Origin: G963676095 sp963676095
GTDB lineage: Bacteria; Bacteroidota; Bacteroidia; Bacteroidales; Prolixibacteraceae
Direction of reading: 5' to 3'
Assembly: GCA_963676095.1 (NCBI GenBank)
Contig: OY781040.1
Span: 868,001 to 932,000 of the forward strand
Length of the DNA stretch: 64,000 bases
How positions within the stretch are numbered: the first letter of the stretch is position 1; each line of letters starts with the position of its first letter. Under the pieces are notes generated by a model, which made no database searches, was not told the origin of the DNA, and was given only the letters and a program-made list of their open reading frames with translations. Shown here one piece after another: positions 53,669 to 63,742 of the stretch. Made by a program: the position numbers and the translations under genes.

Positions 53669-55618
53669 ATGAAACAGTCTAAATATAAAATTCTGTTATG
53701 GGGCAGTTTACTGTCTCTTGCAATCTTTGGGTTATTTTCTTGTGAAGATTATTTGGAAAGGGAACCCGATTCTGTAGTGTCAGAAGATGAAGCTTTTAAA
53801 AACTTCACAAATTTCCAAGGCTTTATAGAAGAAATATATAACTGTATTCCAGACAAAGAAAAAAAGTACTGGACGACCTCGTGGAACTGGGGTGAAGATG
53901 AACTATTTAATGCGGAAGGTAATTGGCACATGACCCATCAGGTTGATATCGGTAACTTTTGGGCATGGCAGGCCGGTAACCTGGCGCAGGACGGTTGTTG
54001 GTTTGATGATACGGACCCAAACCCTACCTCTAACAATAGTTTCTATCATGGTCTGTATGCACATGCGTGGTATTGTATCCGTAAAGCCAACATGGGAATT
54101 GCAAACCTCGATAAACTCACATCGGCTACAGAGGAAGAGCATAATCTTATCGAAGGCCAGTTGTATTTTTTCAGGGGTTGGTGGCATTTTGAGATGATGG
54201 AATACCTTGGCGGTCTTCCATATGTTGATACCGTATTGCCATCGGGCGAAAAATTAACCCTGCCACGTGAAAGTTATCAGGAGTGTGCAGATAAAGCAGG
54301 TGCTGACTTCCGGAAAGCTGCCGATTTGCTGCCCACCGACTGGGACAATACGACCGTGGGTAAAAATACTTATGACAAAAATCAGTTACGTGTCAATAAA
54401 ATCACAGCACTTGGCTATCTCGGCAAAAATTACCTGTGGGCAGGAAGCCCGTTAATGAAAAACGGAGCACAAATCGGGGGCGCAGATACCTACAATTACG
54501 ATGAAAGTTATTGTAAAGAAGCAGCAGAAGCTTTTGGCGAACTGTTGGATCTGGTAGAAAACGGAGAAACTCAATATGAATTGGCCGAATTTAACTATTC
54601 TGACATTTATAATCATGAAAAAGCCAGTGGGGCTTCTACCTGTTTTAGCGACATATTCTATACAACCGGGCAAAGCTGGCTAATGCCGGGAACAACTGAA
54701 GCCATTTTCCGGGGGACTTCGTCGAATCCCAACGGAAGCAACTGGAATACATCAAAAACATTCGGCCCTAAAGTACAGGGACTCGTTGAACATGATAATA
54801 TAATTCACCATCCTACGGCCAATTATGTAAACTATTATGGTATGGAAAACGGTTTACCCCTGGACGATCCGAACTCCGGCTTCGACAAAACTCACCCGTT
54901 TAAAAACCGGGACCCTCGTTTTTATCACGATATTGTTTTCGACGGCTTTAAATATGTAAACTCCACCATGACTGATGATATGGAGTATCTGCGTTATTGC
55001 GGTCTTGCTTCAAACGGAACAATGAGAAGCGCTGCGAATGGAAGCCGTACCGGTTATTTTATTCAAAAATTAGTACCGCATACCTGTAATAAATACGATG
55101 GAACTTATAACTGGAGTTCCAACCTGCATACTTACCTGCCTTACATGCGCCTGGGTGATATCTACACCATGTATGCCGAAGCATGTGCTGCATTCGGAGG
55201 AGCTGCCGGCAAATCGTCGAATTTCTCGAAAAACGCCGAAGATGCAATCAACACCCTTCGGGACCGTGTTGGCGCCGGGCATGTCGGGTCCAGTTATACT
55301 ACCGATAAAAATAAATTCATCGACGAGGTAAGACGCGAACGTGCCGTTGAATTATCGTTCGAAGGATTTCGTTTTAACGACCTGCAACGCTGGCTGTTAC
55401 TTACTGAATATCCATACAATGTGAAAACTTCGCAGGAATTTGACAGGGTAGAAGATAATAGTTTCTTTGAGGATAATGACCCGAAAGATGCTCAGGTCGC
55501 AAACTTCAGGGAAGAAATTATTCTAACCCGGAATTTTGGGTCAAAACATTACTGGTTTCCGTTAAAAGATGAAGATGTTTCCATGTATCCGGAATTCTAT
55601 CAGAACCCGGGCTGGTAA
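53669..55618 (+). CDS. SusD-type surface glycan-binding lipoprotein
   Basis: 649 residues. The lipoprotein signal ends FSCEDYLEREPDSVVSEDEAF, with Cys at about 26. TPR-like helices follow, and the conserved C-terminal SusD/RagB region is RRERAVELSFEGFRFNDLQRW. It caps the SusC barrel and captures oligosaccharide. Starts 11 bp after susC, so the pair is co-translated or coupled. Confidence 0.93.
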   Translation: MKQSKYKILLWGSLLSLAIFGLFSCEDYLEREPDSVVSEDEAFKNFTNFQGFIEEIYNCIPDKEKKYWTTSWNWGEDELFNAEGNWHMTHQVDIGNFWAWQAGNLAQDGCWFDDTDPNPTSNNSFYHGLYAHAWYCIRKANMGIANLDKLTSATEEEHNLIEGQLYFFRGWWHFEMMEYLGGLPYVDTVLPSGEKLTLPRESYQECADKAGADFRKAADLLPTDWDNTTVGKNTYDKNQLRVNKITALGYLGKNYLWAGSPLMKNGAQIGGADTYNYDESYCKEAAEAFGELLDLVENGETQYELAEFNYSDIYNHEKASGASTCFSDIFYTTGQSWLMPGTTEAIFRGTSSNPNGSNWNTSKTFGPKVQGLVEHDNIIHHPTANYVNYYGMENGLPLDDPNSGFDKTHPFKNRDPRFYHDIVFDGFKYVNSTMTDDMEYLRYCGLASNGTMRSAANGSRTGYFIQKLVPHTCNKYDGTYNWSSNLHTYLPYMRLGDIYTMYAEACAAFGGAAGKSSNFSKNAEDAINTLRDRVGAGHVGSSYTTDKNKFIDEVRRERAVELSFEGFRFNDLQRWLLLTEYPYNVKTSQEFDRVEDNSFFEDNDPKDAQVANFREEIILTRNFGSKHYWFPLKDEDVSMYPEFYQNPGW

Positions 55619-55661
55619 TTTATCGGAGTTAAAGTATTTTGAAATTATAAACGAAGAAAAA

Positions 55662-58535
55662 ATGAGACATAATTATATAAAACTTATTCTGTTTACATTA
55701 CTTGCAACTTCTCCTTTTCTGATGAAGGCGCAGGTAAATGACGAAGAAGTTGTTTTGCTAAATAATAAAAAAGATACGTTGGTTCAGGTGGCCTACAGAA
55801 AGGTAGCAAAAGACGACCTCCTGGGCGGGGTATCTGTAATCAATTATGAAGGATTGACCCAGAAGAATTATAACACTTACAGCTTAGACAATATACAGGG
55901 CTATGTTGGCGGCTGGAACGGCAATTCGTTGTGGGCCATGGACGATTACTTAGTATTGATTGATGGCATCCCGCGTGAAGCCAGCAATGTATTGCCAACC
56001 GAAATCAAACAAATTACTTTTATGAAAGGAGCTTCGGCGGTTGTCCTTTATGGCAGCCGTGCAGCTAAGGGAGTTATTTACATTACCACAAAGAGAGGGA
56101 CAGAAGGCAATTTAAAGATCGACGTGCGTGCCAATACCGGTTATTATGTTCCGAAGAGTTATCCGAAATACCTCGGTTCTGCAGAATATATGACTTTGTA
56201 CAACGAAGCGCTCGGAAACGACGGTTTATCAGCATTATACAGTGATGAGGACATCTATAATTATGCATCGGAGAATAATCCTTACCGCTATCCTAACGTG
56301 AATTTTTACTCATCCGATTATTTGAGAGATACATATAACCGTACAGATGTAGTTACCGAGATATCAGGAGGTAACGAAAAGGCACGTTTCTATTCCAATA
56401 TCGGTTTTTATTATGCTGATGATTTATTTAAGTTTGGCGAAGGTAAAAATAACAATATCAACCGTTTAAATATACGAGGAAATGTTGACCTTAAACTAAA
56501 CGATTTTATCAAAGCATATATTAATACCAATGTTACTTTTTACAACTCGCGCAGTGCAAACGTTACAGACGAAGATGATGATGACGGTATTACCGATACT
56601 TACTGGACTTATGCTTCAAAGATGCGTCCTAACCGTGTGTCTCCGTTAATCCCGTTAAGCTATATCGACAAGAACGATTTGGTATCGCAGGACCTGATAA
56701 GCGGCAGCAACAACATCATCGATGGAAAATATTTCCTCGCAGGGACACAGGTTGACCAGACAAACGTATTTGCCGATTATTATGCTGCCGGTCATACGAT
56801 ATGGACCAGCCGCCAGTTCCAGTTCGATACCGGCCTCGATTTCGATTTGAAAGACCTGCTGAAAGGGCTTGTATTCCATACACAGTTTGCAGTTGACCAT
56901 ACTACGTCGTATTCAACTTCATACAATAACTCTTATGCCGTTTACGAGCCCGATTGGTACAACTATAACGGCACAGACGTTATTGGTGGCCTTACAAAGT
57001 ACAATAACGATGAAAAGTCGGGGGTACAAAACATTACCGGGAGCACGAGTAACCAAACAATTGCTTTCTCCGGTTATTTTACTTACGAAAACTCGATCAA
57101 CAAAGTGCACAACCTATCGGCGATGTTAGTTGCCGCCGGTTACCAGCTAACGGAAACCACGGTCTACCACAGAGAATGCAATGCCAACCTTGGCCTGCAA
57201 TTGGGTTACAACTACAAAGGGAAGTATTATGCCGATTTTGGAACGGCACTCGTCCACACGGCAAAATTGGCCGAAGGACACCGCGAGGCCCTCTCCCCTT
57301 CGCTCACCTTGGGATGGAAGCTGCACAAGGAAAGTTTCCTTGCAAATTCTTCTGTGGTCGACGAACTTGTATGGAGCATTTCCGGAAGTGTGCTGAACAC
57401 CGATTTGGACATTGAGTACGATGATGACGAATACTATTTGTACGAAGGCACCTACGACCAGGCCAATGGCGCATGGTGGGGCTGGTACGACGGAGCTTCG
57501 GAGCACTCAACCAACTCGATCAGGGGCGCCAATGAGGATTTGACTTTCATCAAAAGAAAAGAATTCTCCACCAATGTCCGGACATCGTTGTGGAACAAAA
57601 CATTGGCAGTCAATGCTTCTTTCTTTATCAATTCCATGGAAGGACTGATCATTGAACCGTCAACGCTTTTTCCAAGTTATTTCTCGACCTATTATCCCGA
57701 TGCATCGTTCGTTCCTTTGGTGAATTACAACAACAATCGAAGGGTAGGATTCGATTTCAGCATATATTACAATAATAAAATTGGCGATGTTGACCTTTCC
57801 TTAGGCGTATCGGGCACTTACTATGATACGAAAGCCACAAGACGCGACGAAACTTACGAATATCCGTACCAAAACCGCGAAGGCAAAGCCATTGACGGGA
57901 TTTGGGGACTAAAAAGCGACGGTTTGTTCCAGGATCAGGACGAGATTGACAATTCGCCGGAACAAACATTCGGCGGAACTATTAAACCGGGCGATATCAA
58001 ATATATTGACCAAAACAACGATGGAATCATTGATTCCAAGGACGTTGTATTTCTCAATAAAGGCGGATGGTACGGCGCACCTTTTACGCTTGGTCTAAAT
58101 TTTACTGCTAAATGGAACGGTCTGACGTTCTTTGCCCTTGGGACCGGTGGTTTCGGAGCCTGTTCAATGAAAAACAGTTCCTATTACTGGGTTTACGGCG
58201 AGGGAAAATATTCTGAAGTCGTACGCGGACGCTGGACCGAAGACACAAAGGAAACAGCAACATTCCCAAGGTTGACCACTGAAAGCGGCACCAATAACTT
58301 CAGGGACTCCGATTACTGGATGTACAAAACAAATGCATTCCGCATTGCCAAAGTACAGCTGACGTATGATTTCCCCAAAAGTGTATTTAAAAATCTTTTC
58401 GTGAAAGGAGTTTCGGCTTACATAAGCGGGTCCGACCTCCTGACCATTTCGAAAGAACGTAAAGTTCTTGAAATGAACATTACAAGTGCACCTCAAACGA
58501 GATTCTATAACATTGGTTTTAAAGCCATGTTCTAA
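55662..58535 (+). CDS. SusC-type transporter, short form
   Basis: 957 residues from ATG 55662; a longer upstream frame from 55569 overlaps the susD 3' end and has no signal, so I reject it. Signal MRHNYIKLILFTLLATSPFLMKAQ is followed directly by the plug (DDLLGGVSVINYEGL, VLIDGIPREASNVLPTEIKQITFMKGASAVVLYGSRAAKG) and the barrel ending NIGFKAMF. It has neither an STN domain nor a carboxypeptidase-like domain, so it does not signal. It is the second porter of the locus (XusC position). Confidence 0.92.
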   Translation: MRHNYIKLILFTLLATSPFLMKAQVNDEEVVLLNNKKDTLVQVAYRKVAKDDLLGGVSVINYEGLTQKNYNTYSLDNIQGYVGGWNGNSLWAMDDYLVLIDGIPREASNVLPTEIKQITFMKGASAVVLYGSRAAKGVIYITTKRGTEGNLKIDVRANTGYYVPKSYPKYLGSAEYMTLYNEALGNDGLSALYSDEDIYNYASENNPYRYPNVNFYSSDYLRDTYNRTDVVTEISGGNEKARFYSNIGFYYADDLFKFGEGKNNNINRLNIRGNVDLKLNDFIKAYINTNVTFYNSRSANVTDEDDDDGITDTYWTYASKMRPNRVSPLIPLSYIDKNDLVSQDLISGSNNIIDGKYFLAGTQVDQTNVFADYYAAGHTIWTSRQFQFDTGLDFDLKDLLKGLVFHTQFAVDHTTSYSTSYNNSYAVYEPDWYNYNGTDVIGGLTKYNNDEKSGVQNITGSTSNQTIAFSGYFTYENSINKVHNLSAMLVAAGYQLTETTVYHRECNANLGLQLGYNYKGKYYADFGTALVHTAKLAEGHREALSPSLTLGWKLHKESFLANSSVVDELVWSISGSVLNTDLDIEYDDDEYYLYEGTYDQANGAWWGWYDGASEHSTNSIRGANEDLTFIKRKEFSTNVRTSLWNKTLAVNASFFINSMEGLIIEPSTLFPSYFSTYYPDASFVPLVNYNNNRRVGFDFSIYYNNKIGDVDLSLGVSGTYYDTKATRRDETYEYPYQNREGKAIDGIWGLKSDGLFQDQDEIDNSPEQTFGGTIKPGDIKYIDQNNDGIIDSKDVVFLNKGGWYGAPFTLGLNFTAKWNGLTFFALGTGGFGACSMKNSSYYWVYGEGKYSEVVRGRWTEDTKETATFPRLTTESGTNNFRDSDYWMYKTNAFRIAKVQLTYDFPKSVFKNLFVKGVSAYISGSDLLTISKERKVLEMNITSAPQTRFYNIGFKAMF

Positions 58536-58564
58536 TGGATAAATAATATTAAAAGAATATAGAA

Positions 58565-60358
58565 ATGAAAAATATATTAACCCTATTAGTTCTTGTATTC
58601 CTGTTTACATTTACCGCCTGCGAAGACATGTTCGAGCCGGCCATCGAAAACAACAGGGGGCTTGAGGCCATGTACGAAGAACCTACCTATGCCCAGGGCA
58701 TTCTCGCCAATGCATATATTCTTTTGCCATATTCCTCAACACCAACTACCGATCTGGCAACCGATGATGCCGTTACCAACGATAACACCAGCAGCTACCT
58801 GGCAATGGCTACCGGCTCATGGACTGCAGATAACAACCCGGTGTCGCAATGGGACGGGCGCAGGAATGCAATACAATACATTAACCTGTTCCTTGAAAAT
58901 ACAGACAAGGTAACCTATAGCAAAGATACCGTAATTAATACGATGTACAACGACCGGTTAAAAGGTGAAGCTTATGGCTTGCGCGTAGTACAAATGTATT
59001 ACCTTCTACTTGCTCATGGTGGTTGGACAACCGGTGGAGAATTGTTAGGTGTACCAAACCTTACCGCTTCAGAATCGGCTTCTTCCGATTTCAATGTCCC
59101 GAGAAATACATTTCAGGAATGTATCGACCAGATTTCTTCCGATGCAGAAGAAGCCATCGACCTTTTACCTCTTGATTATGGTGATATTTCAAATTCGGAG
59201 ATTCCTTCAAAATACGTTTCATTAGGTGTAACAAATGCCAGTGATTATAACCGTGTTAATGGCAACCATATTAAAGGGCGAATTACTAGACGCATTGTGG
59301 AGGCAGTTCGTGCTCAGGCCGCTCTGCTCGCAGCAAGTCCTGCCTATAATTCAGGGACTTCCGTAACCTGGGAAGATGCTGCCAGTTATGCTGCTGTTGT
59401 TCTCGACCGTATTGGAGGAGTAAGTGGATTAGCCTCAACCGGTGGAACATGGTATGCAAATACGTCTGAAATCGGAAACCTTGCATCTGGAGATACTCCT
59501 GCTGAGATTATCTGGAGAGGAGATGTCGGACAAAGCAATGATTTGGAAAGCGATAACTTTCCCCCTTCATTATATGGCAATGGGCGCGTAAATCCCACTC
59601 AAAATCTAGTTGATGCTTTTCCAATGTTGAATGGATATCCGATAACCGATGATGTAAATAGCGGCTACGATGCTTCTGATCCTTATGCAAACCGCGATCC
59701 CCGCTTGTCGAATTACGTGGTTGTAAACGGAAGCACTCAGGGGCCTAATAGCGATGTGATTATTACAGGGACTTATGGCACTAATAATGACGCTATCAAT
59801 AAGGAGAGTGGCTATTCTACACGTACTGGCTACTATTTACGTAAACTACTGCGTTATGACTGTAACCCCAATCCGACCTATGATACAGAGCAAAAGCATT
59901 ATACTGCTCGTATCCGTTATACTGAAATTTTTCTTGATTATGCTGAAGCTGCCAACGAAGCATGGGGGCCAACTGGTACAGGAAGCCATGGGTATTCGGC
60001 TTACGATGTAATCAAGGCAATTCGCGAAAGGGCAGGTATAGGTACTGATAACAATGATGCTTACCTTGAATCAGTAAAAGGAGACAAGGATAAAATGAGA
60101 GAACTGATACGAAACGAAAGAAGGTTGGAACTCTGTTTTGAAAACCATCGTTTCTGGGATCTCCGCCGTTGGAAAGTTTCAGTAGACAACTTGAATGAAA
60201 CAGCGACCGGAATGCAAATAGGCAAAACAGGCAGTACTTTAACCTATACTCCAATTAGTGTTGAAGCAAGGTCGTACAAGGATTATATGTATTACGGTCC
60301 GATACCTTACGGTGAAATCCAAAAATGGAACAACCTGGAACAGAATGCAGGGTGGTAA
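58565..60358 (+). CDS. SusD-type surface glycan-binding lipoprotein, second copy
   Basis: 597 residues. Lipoprotein signal ending FTACEDMFEPAIENN. Helical core, and the conserved C-terminal block RNERRLELCFENHRFWDLRRWK. Starts 29 bp after the second susC gene. Partner of the short SusC. Confidence 0.93.
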   Translation: MKNILTLLVLVFLFTFTACEDMFEPAIENNRGLEAMYEEPTYAQGILANAYILLPYSSTPTTDLATDDAVTNDNTSSYLAMATGSWTADNNPVSQWDGRRNAIQYINLFLENTDKVTYSKDTVINTMYNDRLKGEAYGLRVVQMYYLLLAHGGWTTGGELLGVPNLTASESASSDFNVPRNTFQECIDQISSDAEEAIDLLPLDYGDISNSEIPSKYVSLGVTNASDYNRVNGNHIKGRITRRIVEAVRAQAALLAASPAYNSGTSVTWEDAASYAAVVLDRIGGVSGLASTGGTWYANTSEIGNLASGDTPAEIIWRGDVGQSNDLESDNFPPSLYGNGRVNPTQNLVDAFPMLNGYPITDDVNSGYDASDPYANRDPRLSNYVVVNGSTQGPNSDVIITGTYGTNNDAINKESGYSTRTGYYLRKLLRYDCNPNPTYDTEQKHYTARIRYTEIFLDYAEAANEAWGPTGTGSHGYSAYDVIKAIRERAGIGTDNNDAYLESVKGDKDKMRELIRNERRLELCFENHRFWDLRRWKVSVDNLNETATGMQIGKTGSTLTYTPISVEARSYKDYMYYGPIPYGEIQKWNNLEQNAGW

Positions 60359-60394
60359 GCTTTCTGAATAATAACATGATAAATATTGAATGAT

Positions 60395-61432
60395 ATGAAA
60401 AAATCTAATTTTATATTGATATTGTCTGCCGGACTGTTTTTATTGTTGTCAACATCTTGCCATAATCAGGATATTGACTTCCCCGACTATGATTATTCCA
60501 CTGTATATTTTGCATACCAATATCCGTTAAGAACAATTGTTTTAGGCAATGACAATACAGCTGACAATACGCTTGATAACGAACATAAATGTAAGATATA
60601 TGCAACAATGGGGGGGGTATATTCAAATGATAATACTGTTGAGATAGGCATTACTGTCGATAACTCATTGTGTAATAACCTGTATTTCGATGATGAGTTT
60701 ACCTCTCCGGTAAAAGCAATGCCGTCAAATTATTATTCGTTGGCATCGGATCAAATCCTCCTAGATAATGTATTGTACGACGGGGTAGAAGTACAATTAA
60801 CCGATGCCTTTTTTGCCGATCCGTTATCGTTAACAAATACTTATGTCATTCCTTTACAAATGACAAATGTTACAAATGCCGATTCTATTTTGTCGGGAAA
60901 AGCAAATGTTGATAACCCGGTTAGCACAAATTCTGCAGATTGGAATATTCTACCTAAGGATTATGTCCTCTATTGTGTAAAATTCATCAATCCATGGCAT
61001 GGGTACTACCTGCGCCGTGGCGTAGATGTTATTACCGAAAATGGAGTAACCTCGACCAATGTACGCCATAAAGAATACGTGGAATACGATGAAGTTTGCG
61101 AGATGACTACAGCATCGTTACATTCTGTCGAATACCCCGTTACGGTGGTTAACACCAGCGGAATTGATGAAACATGCACCTTGCTCCTTACTTTCGACGA
61201 CAACAATAAGTGTACTGTATCCTCTGCAACAAGCGGTTTTACGGCTTCCGGAAGTGGCTCTTTTGTTGAGAACGGTGAAAAAAACAGTTGGGGCAATAAA
61301 GACCGCGACGGGTTATATCTTGACTACTCCATTCATATGGACAATAAGGTTTATGCTACTAAAGATACCCTTGTTGCCCGTAACCGGGGAGTTGTTTTTG
61401 AAACATTTTCACCTTCGTATGATGAACAATAA
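60395..61432 (+). CDS. Surface lipoprotein, DUF1735/DUF5627-like (XusE position)
   Basis: 345 residues from ATG 60395; a TTG three codons earlier is a poorer start. Lipoprotein signal MKKSNFILILSAGLFLLLSTSC. The N-terminal part resembles DUF1735 (STVYFAYQYPLRTIVLGND, VEIGITVDNSLCNN, VIPLQMTNV). The C-terminal part matches the DUF5627-like region (YVLYCVKFINPWHGYYLRRGVDV). In known xylan loci, a protein of this kind follows the second SusD and binds xylan on the cell surface. Its role here is inferred from position. Confidence 0.82.
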   Translation: MKKSNFILILSAGLFLLLSTSCHNQDIDFPDYDYSTVYFAYQYPLRTIVLGNDNTADNTLDNEHKCKIYATMGGVYSNDNTVEIGITVDNSLCNNLYFDDEFTSPVKAMPSNYYSLASDQILLDNVLYDGVEVQLTDAFFADPLSLTNTYVIPLQMTNVTNADSILSGKANVDNPVSTNSADWNILPKDYVLYCVKFINPWHGYYLRRGVDVITENGVTSTNVRHKEYVEYDEVCEMTTASLHSVEYPVTVVNTSGIDETCTLLLTFDDNNKCTVSSATSGFTASGSGSFVENGEKNSWGNKDRDGLYLDYSIHMDNKVYATKDTLVARNRGVVFETFSPSYDEQ

Positions 61433-61456
61433 CTAATCATTTAAATCAGCATAAAT

Positions 61457-63598
61457 ATGAAACATTTAAAAAAGATTTTGTTAGGTGCGACCGCACTAAC
61501 AATGTTAATATCTTGTGCAGATGATAGTTTGCTCGATTATGCGGTAACCAAGCCGGCAAGCATTGCTAACTCAGAATACCTGAACAAATATGATGTATTG
61601 AAAAATTATGTCGACAAAACTGCATTCCCAGATTTTAAATTAGGGGCAGGGGTCACAGCAAGCGATTTTAGCAAACGAGGTCTTGTATATAGCCATATCG
61701 TATCAAACTTTGATGAAGTAACTGCAGGATATGCGATGAAACATGGCGCTGTTGTCCAGGACGATGGAAGTTTAAATCTTACAACAGTTGATAAATTTAT
61801 TGCTGCTGCAAAAGAAGCAAGCGTAACTGTTTATGGTCATACCCTTTGCTGGCATTCCAATCAAAATGCTGAATATCTGAATAGTACGATCTCACCGACG
61901 GTAATTCCCGGAGAACCATCGTGGGATCAGGTCACCGGCGCAGACTTTGAAACCGATGACGCATCAAATTATCAGGGTAATTCGAATGCAATAATGAGTT
62001 TTACTGCTGATGGAACTGGGGCCAACGGTGAAGGACGGGCACTGAAAATTACAAATGAACAGGTCCGTACCAACGATTGGGACTGCCAGTTTTTTGTCAC
62101 CTTCTCCCCTGCCATGGAAGAGGGTGAAAGATATCAGCTTAGTATGGATGTTCGTGCAGATGTAGCCTGCTCTTTTTCTACCCAGGCCCATACTTCGCCT
62201 GGTAATTACAAATATTGGGATTTCTTTGGTTCCATCGATGCCACAACCGAATGGACTACTTTCACCAAAGAAATAACGATTACCAGTGATGTTGCAGGAA
62301 CAGGAGCAATCGCTTTTAATCTCGGGAATACGGCTACCAATTATTACTTCGATAATATTAAGCTTACGAAGTATAATGAAGGCGGAGGATCAACATGGAA
62401 TTTGGTCTCCGGCGCAGATTTTGAAACGGATGACGCATCAAATTATCAGGGTAATTCGAATGCAATAATAAGTTTTACTGCCAATGGAACTGGGGCCAAC
62501 GGTGAAGGACGGGCATTGAAAATTATAAATGAACAGGTCCGTACCAACGATTGGGACTGCCAGTTTTTTGTAACCTTCTCTCCTGCCATGGAAGAAGGCG
62601 ATAAATATCAGCTTAGTATGGATGTTCGCGCAGATGTAGCCTGCTCTTTTTCTACCCAGGCCCATACTTCGCCTGGTAATTACAAATATTGGGATTTCTT
62701 TGGGTCCATCAGTGCTACAACAGAATGGTCTACTTTCTCGAAAGAAATAACGATAACCAGCGATGTAGCGGGAACAGGATCGATCGCTTTCAATCTCGGG
62801 AACACGGCTACCAGTTACTACTTCGATAATATCAAGCTAACGAAGTATAGTGAAGGTGTCATCGAAAAAACGCCTGAAGAAAAGAAAGAAATTATTCTCG
62901 GCGAACTGGAAAAATGGATTTCAGGGATAATGACAGAATGCAAGGATTATGTTAAAGCATGGGATGTGGTAAACGAACCGATGGATGATGAAAATCCATA
63001 TGAACTGAAAACGGGCGTTGGCAAAACCGATTTGGCTTCCGATGAATTTTACTGGCAGGATTACCTTGGCAAAGATTATGCAGTAACAGCATTCAACCTT
63101 GCCCGTAAATACGGAAATACCAACGACAAACTCTTTATCAACGATTATAACCTGGAATATAACATCGATAAATGTAAAGGTTTAATTGCTTACGTAGAAT
63201 ACATTGAAAGTGAAGGAGCTCAGGTTGATGGTATCGGAACCCAAATGCATATCAATATCAATTCGGATAAAGAAAAGATTGTTCAGATGTTTGAATTGCT
63301 TGCTGAAACAGGCAAACTGATCAAAATATCGGAGTTGGATATCGGTGTAGGTGTGACTACCGATAAAGCAACAGATGAACAATATGAGATCCAGGCAGAA
63401 ATGTATCAATATGTAGTAGCGAAATATCTGGAAATTATTCCTGCAGATCAACAGTACGGCATTACGGTATGGAGCCCTACCGACAGTCCTGAAGGTTCTT
63501 CATGGAGAGCTGGGGAACCTATCGGTTTGTGGACCGAAGGTTATTACCGGAAACGCGCATATGCCGGGTTTGCCGATGCTCTAGCCAGGGAGGAATAG
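61457..63598 (+). CDS. GH10 endo-beta-1,4-xylanase with two inserted CBMs
   Basis: 713 residues. Lipoprotein signal ends LISCADDS. The GH10 barrel starts at about 45 (FKLGAGVTASDF, YGHTLCWHSNQ) and is interrupted at about 150-470 by two CBM4/9-type modules. It resumes with WDVVNEPMDD (acid/base E507) and QVDGIGTQMHIN, then ISELDIGV (nucleophile E626) and TVWSPTDSPEGSSWRAGE. The two modules are 474-nt tandem repeats, nearly identical. The enzyme cuts xylan on the cell surface for the SusC/SusD importers. An inserted CBM pair is known from Bacteroidota GH10 enzymes of this locus type. Confidence 0.95.
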   Translation: MKHLKKILLGATALTMLISCADDSLLDYAVTKPASIANSEYLNKYDVLKNYVDKTAFPDFKLGAGVTASDFSKRGLVYSHIVSNFDEVTAGYAMKHGAVVQDDGSLNLTTVDKFIAAAKEASVTVYGHTLCWHSNQNAEYLNSTISPTVIPGEPSWDQVTGADFETDDASNYQGNSNAIMSFTADGTGANGEGRALKITNEQVRTNDWDCQFFVTFSPAMEEGERYQLSMDVRADVACSFSTQAHTSPGNYKYWDFFGSIDATTEWTTFTKEITITSDVAGTGAIAFNLGNTATNYYFDNIKLTKYNEGGGSTWNLVSGADFETDDASNYQGNSNAIISFTANGTGANGEGRALKIINEQVRTNDWDCQFFVTFSPAMEEGDKYQLSMDVRADVACSFSTQAHTSPGNYKYWDFFGSISATTEWSTFSKEITITSDVAGTGSIAFNLGNTATSYYFDNIKLTKYSEGVIEKTPEEKKEIILGELEKWISGIMTECKDYVKAWDVVNEPMDDENPYELKTGVGKTDLASDEFYWQDYLGKDYAVTAFNLARKYGNTNDKLFINDYNLEYNIDKCKGLIAYVEYIESEGAQVDGIGTQMHININSDKEKIVQMFELLAETGKLIKISELDIGVGVTTDKATDEQYEIQAEMYQYVVAKYLEIIPADQQYGITVWSPTDSPEGSSWRAGEPIGLWTEGYYRKRAYAGFADALAREE
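61918..62863 (+). repeat. Tandem duplication of a CBM module within GH10
   Basis: Two copies with a 474-nt period (for example GGCGCAGA at 61937 and 62411). Both encode GADFETDDASNYQGNSNAI, NDWDCQFFVTFSPAMEEG, SFSTQAHTSPGNYKYWDFFG and YYFDNIKLTKY, with only a few substitutions. The high nucleotide identity points to recent duplication or gene conversion. Confidence 0.93.
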
Positions 63599-63617
63599 AT
63601 TCCTTATAAATTATTTA

Positions 63618-63665
63618 GTACTTCTCCCGGCGATTTTTCCCCTCGAAGAAAACCGGGAGAAGTAC
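63618..63665. terminator. Bidirectional terminator
   Basis: GTACTTCTCCCGG and CCGGGAGAAGTAC are perfect 13-bp arms around 22 nt with TTTTTCC inside. It lies between the convergent GH10 gene and the DUF2490 gene. Confidence 0.75.
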
Positions 63666-63742
63666 AATCATGTTGCCTTACGGAAGATCGGCTTAAAAGA
63701 TATCTTTTAATTTACATAAAATAAAAAAACGACTGTCCGTAA

